Below are positions 1-7,078 of a stretch of DNA of 24,707 nt, piece after piece. Each line of letters begins with the position of its first letter. The first letter of the stretch is position 1. The notes below the pieces were generated by a model. That model was not told the origin of the DNA. It ran no database searches and was given only the letters and a program-made list of their open reading frames with translations. The translations under genes were made by a program, and so were the position numbers. This stretch comes from CANHEE01 sp043777755 (GTDB taxonomy: Bacteria > Bacteroidota > Bacteroidia > Chitinophagales > Saprospiraceae). The stretch lies in contig JAYWHK010000179.1 of assembly GCA_043777755.1 (NCBI GenBank), forward strand, positions 1 through 24,707, written 5' to 3'.

Positions 1-2
1 AT

Positions 3-98
3 ATCAATTTTTTATTTTTATAAAAATTATAAAAAAATTATAAAATTTTAGTGTCAAAAAAAATTATGCCTAAAATTTCAAAAACTGGAACATCGAGT
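3..98 (+). repeat. Left copy of a 96-bp perfect terminal inverted repeat
   Basis: These 96 bases are the exact reverse complement of positions 24612-24707; I aligned them base by base and found no mismatch. Identity stops at position 99 (C here, T in the partner). The outer half is extremely AT-rich and the inner end carries CTGGAACATCGAGT. The repeat ends 11 bases before the ATG at 110. Both flanking genes read away from their copy. It does not resemble the end of an insertion sequence I know. It may be a longer dispersed repeat that broke the assembly. Confidence 0.95.
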
Positions 99-109
99 CT
101 AAAGAAGAA

Positions 110-685
110 ATGTCACAAGAAGAAAGAATTAAATTATATTTTGAACGCACACTTTTACTGGCAAAAGAGGTAAAAACACTTTCGCAAACACAAAATCTAT
201 TAATAGAACAACTTCAAAACCAAAACTGGGTTTCATTTAAAAAATATCATGATTTGGACGATAGGATTTTTCTCAAAAAAAATGATAATGTATTATATTT
301 GGGTCAGCCCCATGATCAAAAACTAAATAATCAAATTGGAACATCTTTGTTATTTAGTATATTTTGTGAATATGCGTTTCAAATTGGAGGGCTTACTCTA
401 GAAAAGGCAACTTTGGAGATAAAATATTCGTTTGAAGCAATAGTGAAATTTTTCCAAAATCAAGGTTATAATATATTTCACGAAATATTTATCCATGAGG
501 AAAAAGGAAGTCTTTTAGGGAATACTTCTTTTTCTTTTAAAACTACTTGTTTTCTTATAGAAGATATAGTTGTTGCAATAAACTTATACGATAGTCCTCA
601 AATGTACTATAATTACGCTATTGACATAGATTTTTATGCAAATGATATACAAGTTATTGAAAATATCAAAATAAAAAATATTTAA
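110..685 (+). CDS. Hypothetical protein, 191 aa
   Basis: I do not recognise this protein. It is a soluble-looking 191-residue protein with no signal peptide or membrane segment. The N-terminal 40 residues are charged and Gln-rich and look helical. The middle and C-terminal parts alternate hydrophobic and aromatic residues, with many Ile, Phe, Tyr and Asn, as in a mixed alpha/beta fold. There are only two cysteines and no obvious catalytic motif. The ATG at 110 is taken because it lies only 11 bases after the 96-bp repeat. It is very AT-rich and has no same-strand partner; the genes downstream run the other way. Accessory cargo such as an immunity or restriction-associated protein is possible, but nothing in the sequence proves it. 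Confidence 0.6.
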   Translation: MSQEERIKLYFERTLLLAKEVKTLSQTQNLLIEQLQNQNWVSFKKYHDLDDRIFLKKNDNVLYLGQPHDQKLNNQIGTSLLFSIFCEYAFQIGGLTLEKATLEIKYSFEAIVKFFQNQGYNIFHEIFIHEEKGSLLGNTSFSFKTTCFLIEDIVVAINLYDSPQMYYNYAIDIDFYANDIQVIENIKIKNI

Positions 686-720
686 TAGCAAGTTAGAAAA
701 TTAAAAAATCATGGCACTAA

Positions 721-831
721 ATCATACAAGGCAAATCACAATGTAAACTTTGCCAAAAGACTTTAGAAAAAGTAGAAAAAATCAAATTTTTTCCAGCATT
801 AACGACCAATATGAAAGGCTCAAAGTTGTAA
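721..831 (+). pseudogene. Possible zinc-ribbon gene remnant
   Basis: A 36-codon open stretch between an upstream TAA (718-720) and a stop at 829-831 has no start codon. It encodes a CKLCQKTLEKVEK-like stretch with one CxxC knuckle, as at the start of HNH or zinc-ribbon proteins. It could be the tail or head of a decayed nuclease gene next to the intact HNH gene, or chance. Confidence is low. Confidence 0.2.
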
Positions 832-841
832 AAGCGAAAAG

Positions 842-1252
842 TTAATATGGCGGATGTAAGCCAACAGCAACAAAAACACGACGAAGATTAATCAAACCTT
901 CTCGGTTGAGTTGCAAACGGTGGATAGTTGCACGACCAATTGGACTAATGCCAATAATCTCTGTAAAATCTTCCGACCATTGAAAATGTTGTTCCCAGGC
1001 ATCAATTCTTGGATTATACAAAGAAACAACAATGCCAGTAGCTGTATCTAAGGCGTGAGTCGCTGTAAATTTGTGATTGTTGCAACGTTGGCATGAAAAA
1101 GCGAGGTTATCTAAGGAATCAGTACCACCTTTTATCAATGGAATAATATGCTCAATAGCAAAAGTATCAGCTGAAATTTTTGATTGAGATAAGCAATATT
1201 CGCAGCAATGTTTGGCACGTTCTTGAACGGCTTTTTTAGTTGCTTTGGTCAT
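842..1252 (-). CDS. HNH endonuclease family protein
   Basis: A 136-residue HNH nuclease-like protein. A first zinc knuckle CEYC lies near residue 17. The core IEHIIPLIKGG (about residues 33-43) supplies the catalytic His, followed by LDNLAFSCQRCNNHK with the second CxxC, the HNH Asn and the terminal basic residue. All motif residues are present, so it looks active. The C-terminal half (WEQHFQW, GRATIHRLQLN) matches stand-alone HNH proteins frequent in cyanobacteria and Bacteroidota. Its ATG overlaps the stop of the upstream gene in an ATGA, so the two are translationally coupled. The target is unknown; a toxin-like, homing or restriction role are all possible. The family is secure, the biological role is not. 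Confidence 0.9.
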   Translation of the reverse strand: MTKATKKAVQERAKHCCEYCLSQSKISADTFAIEHIIPLIKGGTDSLDNLAFSCQRCNNHKFTATHALDTATGIVVSLYNPRIDAWEQHFQWSEDFTEIIGISPIGRATIHRLQLNREGLINLRRVFVAVGLHPPY

Positions 1253-1644
1253 ATTTCAACAGGTTTTATACCTAAATCAACCATTAATTTGTCCAAAGAA
1301 ACTTGGCGTAATTGGGCTAATGCTATCAAATGTTTAAAGCGTTCGGCATTGGCAATTTCGATTTTATCGCCTAAAAAAAGCAAACGTTGATAGTTTTCTT
1401 CGCTAATAGTTTCGGCACGACGTAAAACTGTAAGTTGCTTATAGTCAGTCCATTCTGATTCAGAAATATTAAGATTTATCTTTTTTAAAAGCTCTGACTC
1501 AGAAAGTTTGCCGTTTGATTTTGGTTTCTTGACGACTCTTTTCAACACTTGCACCAAATAGTTGTCCAAACTCACACCTTGTAAGTTGGCTTCTTGAATC
1601 AATTGTTGTTCAATCGCTTGTGGAATGTCTAAATTTAACGTCAT
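1249..1644 (-). CDS. Ribbon-helix-helix-like partner of the HNH protein
   Basis: A 131-residue protein. Its N-terminus (MTLNLDIPQAIEQQLIQEA, then GVSLDNYLVQVL) has the strand-helix-helix pattern of ribbon-helix-helix or CopG-like DNA-binding proteins. A charged middle and a helical C-terminus ending LMVDLGIKP follow. From memory, proteins of this type are common in cyanobacteria and often sit immediately upstream of an HNH gene of the type found here. The last codon overlaps the HNH start by four bases. The arrangement resembles an antitoxin-toxin or regulator-effector pair, but this is inference. The ATG at 1644 follows a TATATTTG box by 17 bases. Confidence 0.75.
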   Translation of the reverse strand: MTLNLDIPQAIEQQLIQEANLQGVSLDNYLVQVLKRVVKKPKSNGKLSESELLKKINLNISESEWTDYKQLTVLRRAETISEENYQRLLFLGDKIEIANAERFKHLIALAQLRQVSLDKLMVDLGIKPVEI

Positions 1645-1661
1645 TACTGATTAATTTTATG

Positions 1662-1669
1662 CAAATATA
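1662..1669 (-). promoter_or_regulatory. Bacteroidota -7 box for the RHH/HNH pair
   Basis: Minus strand reads TATATTTG, a full match to TAnnTTTG, 17 bases before the ATG at 1644. A clear -33 TTG is not visible, so the assignment rests on the -7 box and its position. Confidence 0.45.
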
Positions 1670-1706
1670 AACATTTTTTCTGAAAATAAACATAAAACAT
1701 AAAAAA

Positions 1707-2189
1707 ATGCAAATCATCTATCCACCAAACGCCCTACACTTCAGCGATGTCAATATTTTCCTTGCTGGCACAATTGACATGGGCAATTCCGAAGATTGGC
1801 AACAGCAAGTCATTAATGCTTTTTTTGAAAAAATGCCTGACGCTAATCTCAGTATTTTTAACCCAAGAAGGAAAAATTGGGACAATTCATGGTCGCAAAG
1901 CATTGAAAATGAACAATTTAGCGAACAAGTGAATTGGGAATTAGATGCGCTCTAAAAAGCAGATTATATCATTATGTTTTTAGAAAAAAACTCAAAATCG
2001 CCCATTTCGTTGTTAGAATTAGGTTTGTTTGCGGATAGTGGAAAACTCTTGGTTTGTTGCGAAGAAGGTTTTTGGCGCAAAGGCAATGTGGATATTGTTT
2101 GCCAAAGGAAAGGTATAAAGACGTTTGACGATTTTGATGCTTTGTTGAGCTTTTTGATTAATCAAGTATCTCTACGATTAGCTAAATAA
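1707..2189 (+). pseudogene. Nucleoside 2-deoxyribosyltransferase-like gene with an in-frame stop
   Basis: The frame encodes 82 residues, then TAA at 1953-1955, then continues in the same frame for 78 codons to 2189. The joined product (about 160 aa) resembles the nucleoside 2-deoxyribosyltransferase-like family (SGNH-free, Rossmann-like fold): an early strand ending FLAGTIDMG, the NPRR segment, then after the stop KADYIIMFLEKNSKSPISLLELGLF, which carries the conserved Ser-Pro-x-Ser-x-x-Glu active-site region. Family members usually have an acidic residue where the TAA sits, so a GAA to TAA change would explain it. With the catalytic Glu after the stop, the 82-aa product alone should be inactive. 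ATG at 1974 could restart translation but would lack the substrate-binding N-terminus. It could also be a sequencing error. Confidence 0.75.
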
Positions 2190-2208
2190 AATAAACGCTT
2201 GATATTTT

Positions 2209-2238
2209 TTTGCATTAGCGCAAAAATGACTACTTTTG
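2209..2238 (+). promoter_or_regulatory. Bacteroidota-type promoter for the U32 gene
   Basis: TTTG at 2209-2212 and TACTTTTG at 2231-2238, 18 bp apart, fit the -33/-7 pattern TTTG...TAnnTTTG. The start codon follows 37 bases later. Confidence 0.55.
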
Positions 2239-2275
2239 CACTCTTTTTACTATAAAGTGAAAAAGTACTTTTTTG

Positions 2276-4141
2276 ATGAAGAAAAAAATTGAGATTCTTG
2301 CTCCTGCCAAAAATTTATACCAAGGCATGGCTGCCATTAATGCTGGTGCGGACGCTGTTTATATGGGCGCACACTTGTTTGGCGCACGTACCAATGCAAC
2401 CAATTCGATAGAAGACATCGCTGAAATGGTCAAATATGCGCATTTGTTCAAAGCAAAAGTGTTAGTGCCTGTCAATACGATTCTGTACGACAATGAAGTG
2501 GAGCGTTGTCGCAAGATGATTTGGGAATTGTACAATGTTGGCGTTGATGCCATCATTATTCAAGATATGGGTTTGTTGGAAATGGATTTGCCGCCAATTG
2601 CCATTCATGCAAGCACGCAGGCAAATAATCGTGATGCTGCTCACGTCAAATTTTTAGCCGATGCGGGAATAAAGCGAGTCGTTTTGGCCCGTGAATTAAA
2701 TTTAGATCAAGTAAAAGAAATCAGTGAAGCCTCTGACGTGGAGTTAGAGTTTTTTGTTACTGGCGCATTGTGTGTTTCTTTTAGTGGAAACTGCTACATG
2801 AGCGTTGCGAATGGAGAGCGTTCAGCAAACCGTGGTTCATGTGCGCAAAACTGCCGTCTTCCGTACCAACTCATTGATGGAAAAGGCGAAACGTTGATTC
2901 AAAATAGTCATTTATTGTCTATTAAAGACTTGGATTTGAGCAACGAATTGCCAAGTCTTATCAAAGCTGGGATTTGTTCTTTCAAGATAGAAGGACGTTT
3001 GAAGGATTTGGTTTATGTCAAAAACAATACTTCTTATTTACGTAAAAAATTAGATAATTTCCTTGTTATTAATGCAGAAAACTACGAAAAAGCATCTTCT
3101 GGACGCACTTTCTACAATTATGAACCAGAATTAGGTCGTAGTTTTAATCGTGGTTATACCGATTATTTTGTCAATCATCGCCACGCAAGCATTGGTTCTT
3201 GGGAAAGTCCAAAATCAAAAGGACAGTACATCGGAAAACTTTTAGAAATCAAGGCCAATGGTTATTTGATTGAAAATGCAGAATTGCTCAATAATGGTGA
3301 CGGTTTATATTTTATCAATCAACAAGGCGTAGCAGATGGTACTTTGGTGAACATTATCGTTAATGATATTGTCGTGCCGAATGAACTCAAGCCTTTGGAG
3401 ATTGGTACAGAAATATACCGAAATCTTGACGCTGAATTTGTCCGAATGGTAGAAAATGAAAACAGTGCGGTACGTAAAATTGGGGTAAAAATGCGTTTTA
3501 CAGATACCGAAACGGGCTTCAATCTACACCTCACGGACGAAGATGGTCACACTTGTTCGACCAATTTCGATACAGCCAAAGAAGCAGCTAAAAATACAGT
3601 TGGATTGATTGAAAATATCTCTCAAAACTTGGCAAAAACAGGAAATACGCCTTTTATTGCGGACGAAGTAGAAGTTATTTTCTCTCAAAATTGGTTTTTA
3701 CCAAATTCAAAAGTGAATGAAATGCGTAGGGCAGCATTGGCGGAATTGGCGGAAATTAGAGTTCGTGATTATGAGCGAGAAGGGCAGCCGATTGTCAAAA
3801 CGGAGCATCCTTACCCAGTCAAAGAACTTGATTTTACCTACAATGTTTCCAATAAGCAAGCTCGTGCTTTTTACAAACGCCACGGAGTCACTGAAATAGA
3901 AAAGGCTTTTGAATTGCAATGGGATCCAGGCAAATCACGGGTCATGGTAACAAAATATTGCGTAAGATATGAACTCGGTAAATGCGCTCGTTATCAACGT
4001 GCCACAATGGGCGAAAAACTCTCCGAACCACTCACACTCAAACATGGTGAAGTAGAATACAAGCTAAAATTCAACTGCAAACCTTGCGAAATGGAGATTT
4101 GGGAAAAAGATGCAGAGTTAATCTTAGAAGAGGAAGATTAA
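2276..4141 (+). CDS. Peptidase U32 family protein (probable RNA-hydroxylation protein)
   Basis: A 621-residue U32-family protein. The N-terminal TIM-barrel-like part begins with KIEILAPAKNLYQG and GADAVYMG. The U32 signature EFFVTGALCVSFSGNCYMS lies at about 158-176 and is followed by GERSANRGSCAQNCRLPYQ. The four cysteines (about 166, 173, 189, 193) match the conserved set thought to hold an iron-sulphur centre. A long C-terminal part ends with further cysteines (CVRYELGKC, CKPCE). Although named peptidases, characterised relatives (RlhA, TrhP) act in prephenate-dependent hydroxylation of 23S rRNA or tRNA, so an RNA-modification role is most likely; which RNA is not clear. The length fits long Bacteroidota members. 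I chose the ATG at 2276 over a TTG one codon earlier. Confidence 0.93.
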   Translation: MKKKIEILAPAKNLYQGMAAINAGADAVYMGAHLFGARTNATNSIEDIAEMVKYAHLFKAKVLVPVNTILYDNEVERCRKMIWELYNVGVDAIIIQDMGLLEMDLPPIAIHASTQANNRDAAHVKFLADAGIKRVVLARELNLDQVKEISEASDVELEFFVTGALCVSFSGNCYMSVANGERSANRGSCAQNCRLPYQLIDGKGETLIQNSHLLSIKDLDLSNELPSLIKAGICSFKIEGRLKDLVYVKNNTSYLRKKLDNFLVINAENYEKASSGRTFYNYEPELGRSFNRGYTDYFVNHRHASIGSWESPKSKGQYIGKLLEIKANGYLIENAELLNNGDGLYFINQQGVADGTLVNIIVNDIVVPNELKPLEIGTEIYRNLDAEFVRMVENENSAVRKIGVKMRFTDTETGFNLHLTDEDGHTCSTNFDTAKEAAKNTVGLIENISQNLAKTGNTPFIADEVEVIFSQNWFLPNSKVNEMRRAALAELAEIRVRDYEREGQPIVKTEHPYPVKELDFTYNVSNKQARAFYKRHGVTEIEKAFELQWDPGKSRVMVTKYCVRYELGKCARYQRATMGEKLSEPLTLKHGEVEYKLKFNCKPCEMEIWEKDAELILEEED

Positions 4142-4280
4142 ATGAAGTTGCTTGTGTTTCATAATTCTGCACGCAGAATTATACATATATTCCGCATCAT
4201 TCACGGATTTTCGCTGATTTTCATCTGTGAAATCAGCGGAAATCCGCTTAATTTGCAAGCACGAGATTTCGGATACTAAA
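4142..4280 (+). repeat. Dispersed intergenic repeat, copy A
   Basis: This copy starts directly after the U32 stop codon. Its outer parts (ATGAAGTTGCTT..., CATAATTCTGCACGCAGA at the left; TTGCAAGCACGAGATTTCGGA at the right) match the reverse complement of 20127-20324. Both copies share a core CACGGATTTTCGCTGATTTT. The core contains short inverted repeats (AAATCAGCGGAAATCCGC against GGATTTTCGCTGATTT) that would form a hairpin. Copy A has a shorter centre than copy B. It codes for nothing visible and looks like a non-autonomous palindromic element; it may also end the U32 transcript. Confidence 0.85.
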
Positions 4281-4293
4281 TATTTGAATAATT

Positions 4294-4632
4294 TTATTTT
4301 TTGACAAACTTTAGTTTTTCCATAGCTGCGACATCTTTCGCATCAACTTTTAGGGTAGCGTCATAGCAGCTGGCACAGGTACACGCTGCACATTGAGCAT
4401 TTTTGGCACATTCGCTGTTCAGAACCACGCTTAACTCTTGTGGCACAATTCCTTGTTTTCCCAAATAAGTTTTCAAGCCAAGTTCTTTGTCTTTAAAATA
4501 AGTTTCGTCTTGCCAAGGGTCATCGCATTGCGTCATGCTGTAAGTCATAACGATTCCAACAGTTGTTGTTTCTTTTTTACAGCAAAAAAATAAGCACATT
4601 AAGGCAAAAATGCCAATCCAATTCTTTTTCAT
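4294..4632 (-). CDS. Small cysteine-rich lipoprotein, hypothetical
   Basis: A 112-residue protein with a type II signal peptide: basic start MKKNW, hydrophobic core GIFALMCLFF, then Cys17/Cys18 followed by KKE, so it should be lipidated and attached to a membrane facing the periplasm or surface. The mature part has Cys36 and a tight cluster at 75, 81, 84, 86 and 89 (CxxCxCxxC at its centre), which could be disulphide-bonded or bind a metal. I do not recognise the family. It is convergent with the U32 gene across repeat copy A. The ATG at 4632 gives a complete signal peptide. Confidence 0.7.
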   Translation of the reverse strand: MKKNWIGIFALMCLFFCCKKETTTVGIVMTYSMTQCDDPWQDETYFKDKELGLKTYLGKQGIVPQELSVVLNSECAKNAQCAACTCASCYDATLKVDAKDVAAMEKLKFVKK

Positions 4633-4760
4633 TTTTTATTTATTTTAAAATTACAAAATGGTTTTAGATAAAAGACAGTAAAAAATGGATTTAGGTTGGG
4701 TCGCATTGAAAAAATCATCGTGTATTTATTTATTTTTATAGAACTGTTCAATATTTTTTA

Positions 4761-4768
4761 CAAAGATA
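4761..4768 (-). promoter_or_regulatory. Possible -7 box for the lipoprotein gene
   Basis: Minus strand TATCTTTG, a full -7 match, lies about 128 bases before the ATG at 4632. No -33 TTG is visible at the right distance, so this is tentative. Confidence 0.25.
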
Positions 4769-4821
4769 TAGCGAAAGCATATTTATATTGTCTTTTTTTG
4801 CAAAAAATAAACATTAAAAAA

Positions 4822-5738
4822 ATGAAAAACCTTTTTTTTCTCTTTTCTTTTTTGAGTTTTTTCACTACAAAAGCTCAAGTAGATTTTATCGAATACAATC
4901 TGCCAAATGGCAAAAAAGATACCATCTATACCATCGCTGAAACCATGCCCAAATATTGGAATGGAAACGATGTCTTGTTTGAAGAATTGGTACAAAAATT
5001 TACTTTTCCGCCAATGGAGAGGGAAAAAAAGCGTAATGCGACACTTCCAATGATTGTTACTATTGCAAGAAACGGGCAAGCCAAAGAGTTGGATTTATTG
5101 GAAAAAGTAGGCTTTTGGGACATTGAAAACGAAGTCATTACTAAAGCCGAAGCCTTTTTTTCGCCAAATAAAACGTTCACACCTGCGACTGTCAAAGGGC
5201 GTGATGTCAATGCAGTGCTTTCTTTTGACGTTATCTATAAGTGTGATAGAATTAGAAATGTCAAAGCAATTGGCAATTATATCGTCAATTATTCAATAGA
5301 TACCATAATGATTAATGATTTGACAATCAATGCTTTATATAAAAAAATAATTAGAAAAAACGACTCCACCTTATTGAATGTAAGCGCAGGGAATGAATTA
5401 CTGGATATGTCAAAAATAGTACATGAAAATGCAATTGCGGATGTTCCTGCCAGTTTTGTAGGTGGGACAAGTGTTCTAATGGAGTGGTTGGCTAAAAATG
5501 TTAAATATCCCACTGTTGCAAGAGAAAATAACATTCAAGGAAGGGTAGTTTTGAAATTTATAATAGAAACGGACGGTAGCGTTGATGCTGTTAATATACT
5601 AAAAAAATAAATCCTTTATTAGATGGAGAAGCTGTCAGATTGGCGAAGGCAATGCCTAAATGGATTCCTGGAATCAAAGATGGTAAAAAAGTCAGGTGCT
5701 ATTATACATTACCTGTGTCATTTAAATTAGGAGAGTAA
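4822..5738 (+). pseudogene. TonB C-terminal-domain protein, frameshifted at an A7 tract
   Basis: ATG at 4822 gives a good signal peptide (MKNLFFLFSFLSFFTTKAQ, cleavage near residue 19); earlier in-frame codons from 4696 encode a poor extension. The protein continues to a TonB-C-like region (AKNVKYPTVARENNIQGRVV, then a strand ending IIETDGSVDAVNILKK) and stops at 5608-5610 immediately after seven A's (5601-5607). Adding one A, or removing two, opens another 43 codons (INPLLDGEAVRLAKAMPKW ... PVSFKLGE) to a stop at 5736-5738. These are the expected last helix and strand of the TonB C-terminal fold. The restored protein would have 305 residues and end 2 bases before the next ATG. As sequenced, a 262-residue truncated protein is made. 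Real frameshift, slippage or sequencing error are all possible. Confidence 0.85.
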
Positions 5739-5740
5739 AA

Positions 5741-6967
5741 ATGCAAAAATACGATATTATTATTATTGGTGGTGGCGCAGCTGGTTTTTTTACGGCTATC
5801 AATGCCGCTGAAATGAATCCAAAACTCAACATCGTTATCTTAGAACGAGGTAAAAATGTACTTGAAAAGGTACGTATTTCTGGCGGTGGTCGCTGTAATG
5901 TGACGCACGCTTGTTTTACGCCCAAAGAATTGTCAAAGTTTTATCCTCGTGGTGAAAAGGAACTTTTAGGTCCTTTTCATACTTTTTGTAGCGGTGATAC
6001 GGTGGAATGGTTTGAAAAACGTGGCGTTGAACTCAAAATCGAAGACGATGGACGAATGTTTCCCACTTCGGACAGTTCTGAAAGTATCATTGATTGTTTT
6101 GTTCGGTTGATAAAAAAATACAACATTTCGGTACTTACTGGAACTCGGGTAGATAATATTTTTCCACCGAATGAAAAAAATAAATCGTGGAAAATTACGA
6201 CACAAGATACTGATTATCAGGCGAATAAATTGGTCGTTGCAGCAGGAAGTAGCCTTTCTGTTTGGCAGTTAATGGCAAAATTAGGTCATACGATTGTTCC
6301 GCCTGTTCCTTCTCTTTTTACTTTTAACATCAAAGATACCCGTCTGAAAGAGCTTTTAGGTATTTCTGTAGAGCGTGTCAGTGTCGAAATTCCACAACTT
6401 CGGCAGCGGTCAGAAGGACCACTTTTGATAACACATTGGGGACTCAGTGGGCCTGGGATTTTGCGCCTTTCGGCTTGGGCGGCAAGGGAATTGCACGATT
6501 TGAAATACCAATTTACATTGAAAGTCAATTGGTTATTTTTAGAAAATATCGAAGATACCAAAGAAGAAATCAATAATTTTAAACTTCAATTGAGCAAAAA
6601 AAGTGTTGTCACCTATTCCCCTTTTGGTTTGCCTTTGCGTTTGTGGAAACGTTTTTGCGAAGCGGCAAACATCAAAGATACGCACAATTGGGCTGATTTG
6701 AACAAAGTACAAGTCCAAGATTTGGCGGCACAACTCGTTGATTGTCAGTTTAAAGTGAATGGAAAAAGCACTTTTAAAGAAGAGTTTGTCACCGCTGGTG
6801 GTGTAGATTTGAAAGAAATTGATTTCAAGAATTTTTCAAGCAAAATTCATCCTACGCTCCATATTATTGGCGAATGTCTGAATATTGATGCAATTACAGG
6901 CGGTTTTAATTTTCAAGCGGCTTGGACAGGTGGATATTTGACAGCAAAAAAAGTGAGTGAAAATTAA
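5741..6967 (+). CDS. HI0933/YhiN-family FAD-dependent oxidoreductase
   Basis: A 408-residue flavoprotein. The dinucleotide-binding motif IIIIGGGAAGFF (residues 6-17) and ILERG bind FAD. KVRISGGGRCNVTH, EDDGRMFPTSDSSES, VVAAGSSLSVW and the C-terminal TGGFNFQAAWTGGYLTA are family hallmarks. Length is normal, so the gene is intact. The family (often annotated aminoacetone oxidase or NAD(P)/FAD-dependent oxidoreductase) has no firmly established substrate, so none is assigned. It begins two bases after the restored stop of the TonB-domain gene (TAAAAATG), so the two are probably co-transcribed. A strong hairpin follows. Confidence 0.93.
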   Translation: MQKYDIIIIGGGAAGFFTAINAAEMNPKLNIVILERGKNVLEKVRISGGGRCNVTHACFTPKELSKFYPRGEKELLGPFHTFCSGDTVEWFEKRGVELKIEDDGRMFPTSDSSESIIDCFVRLIKKYNISVLTGTRVDNIFPPNEKNKSWKITTQDTDYQANKLVVAAGSSLSVWQLMAKLGHTIVPPVPSLFTFNIKDTRLKELLGISVERVSVEIPQLRQRSEGPLLITHWGLSGPGILRLSAWAARELHDLKYQFTLKVNWLFLENIEDTKEEINNFKLQLSKKSVVTYSPFGLPLRLWKRFCEAANIKDTHNWADLNKVQVQDLAAQLVDCQFKVNGKSTFKEEFVTAGGVDLKEIDFKNFSSKIHPTLHIIGECLNIDAITGGFNFQAAWTGGYLTAKKVSEN

Positions 6968-6987
6968 TTAGAGAACTGGCTTGCATA

Positions 6988-7043
6988 ACAAATAATAATG
7001 CCATTGTTACTTTTACAAAAGCAACAATGGCATTATTATTTGT
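6988..7043. terminator. Bidirectional hairpin terminator
   Basis: Arms 6988-7008 and 7023-7043 pair perfectly over 21 bp, with a further inner CTTTT/AAAAG pairing around a two-base loop. It lies between convergent genes (flavoprotein and S1/P1-like protein) and can serve both. The AT-rich outer stem gives weak runs rather than a classical T-tract. Confidence 0.8.
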
Positions 7044-7078
7044 ACTTTCTTACGCTCTACTCTTACTCTCTGAAAATA

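Noticed and set aside
2273..2275. TTG one codon before the U32 start
   Set aside because: The ATG at 2276 is adjacent and better; TTG adds only one residue.
4696..4821. 42-codon N-terminal extension of the TonB-domain gene
   Set aside because: The signal peptide begins at ATG 4822; the extension is not like a leader for an exported protein.
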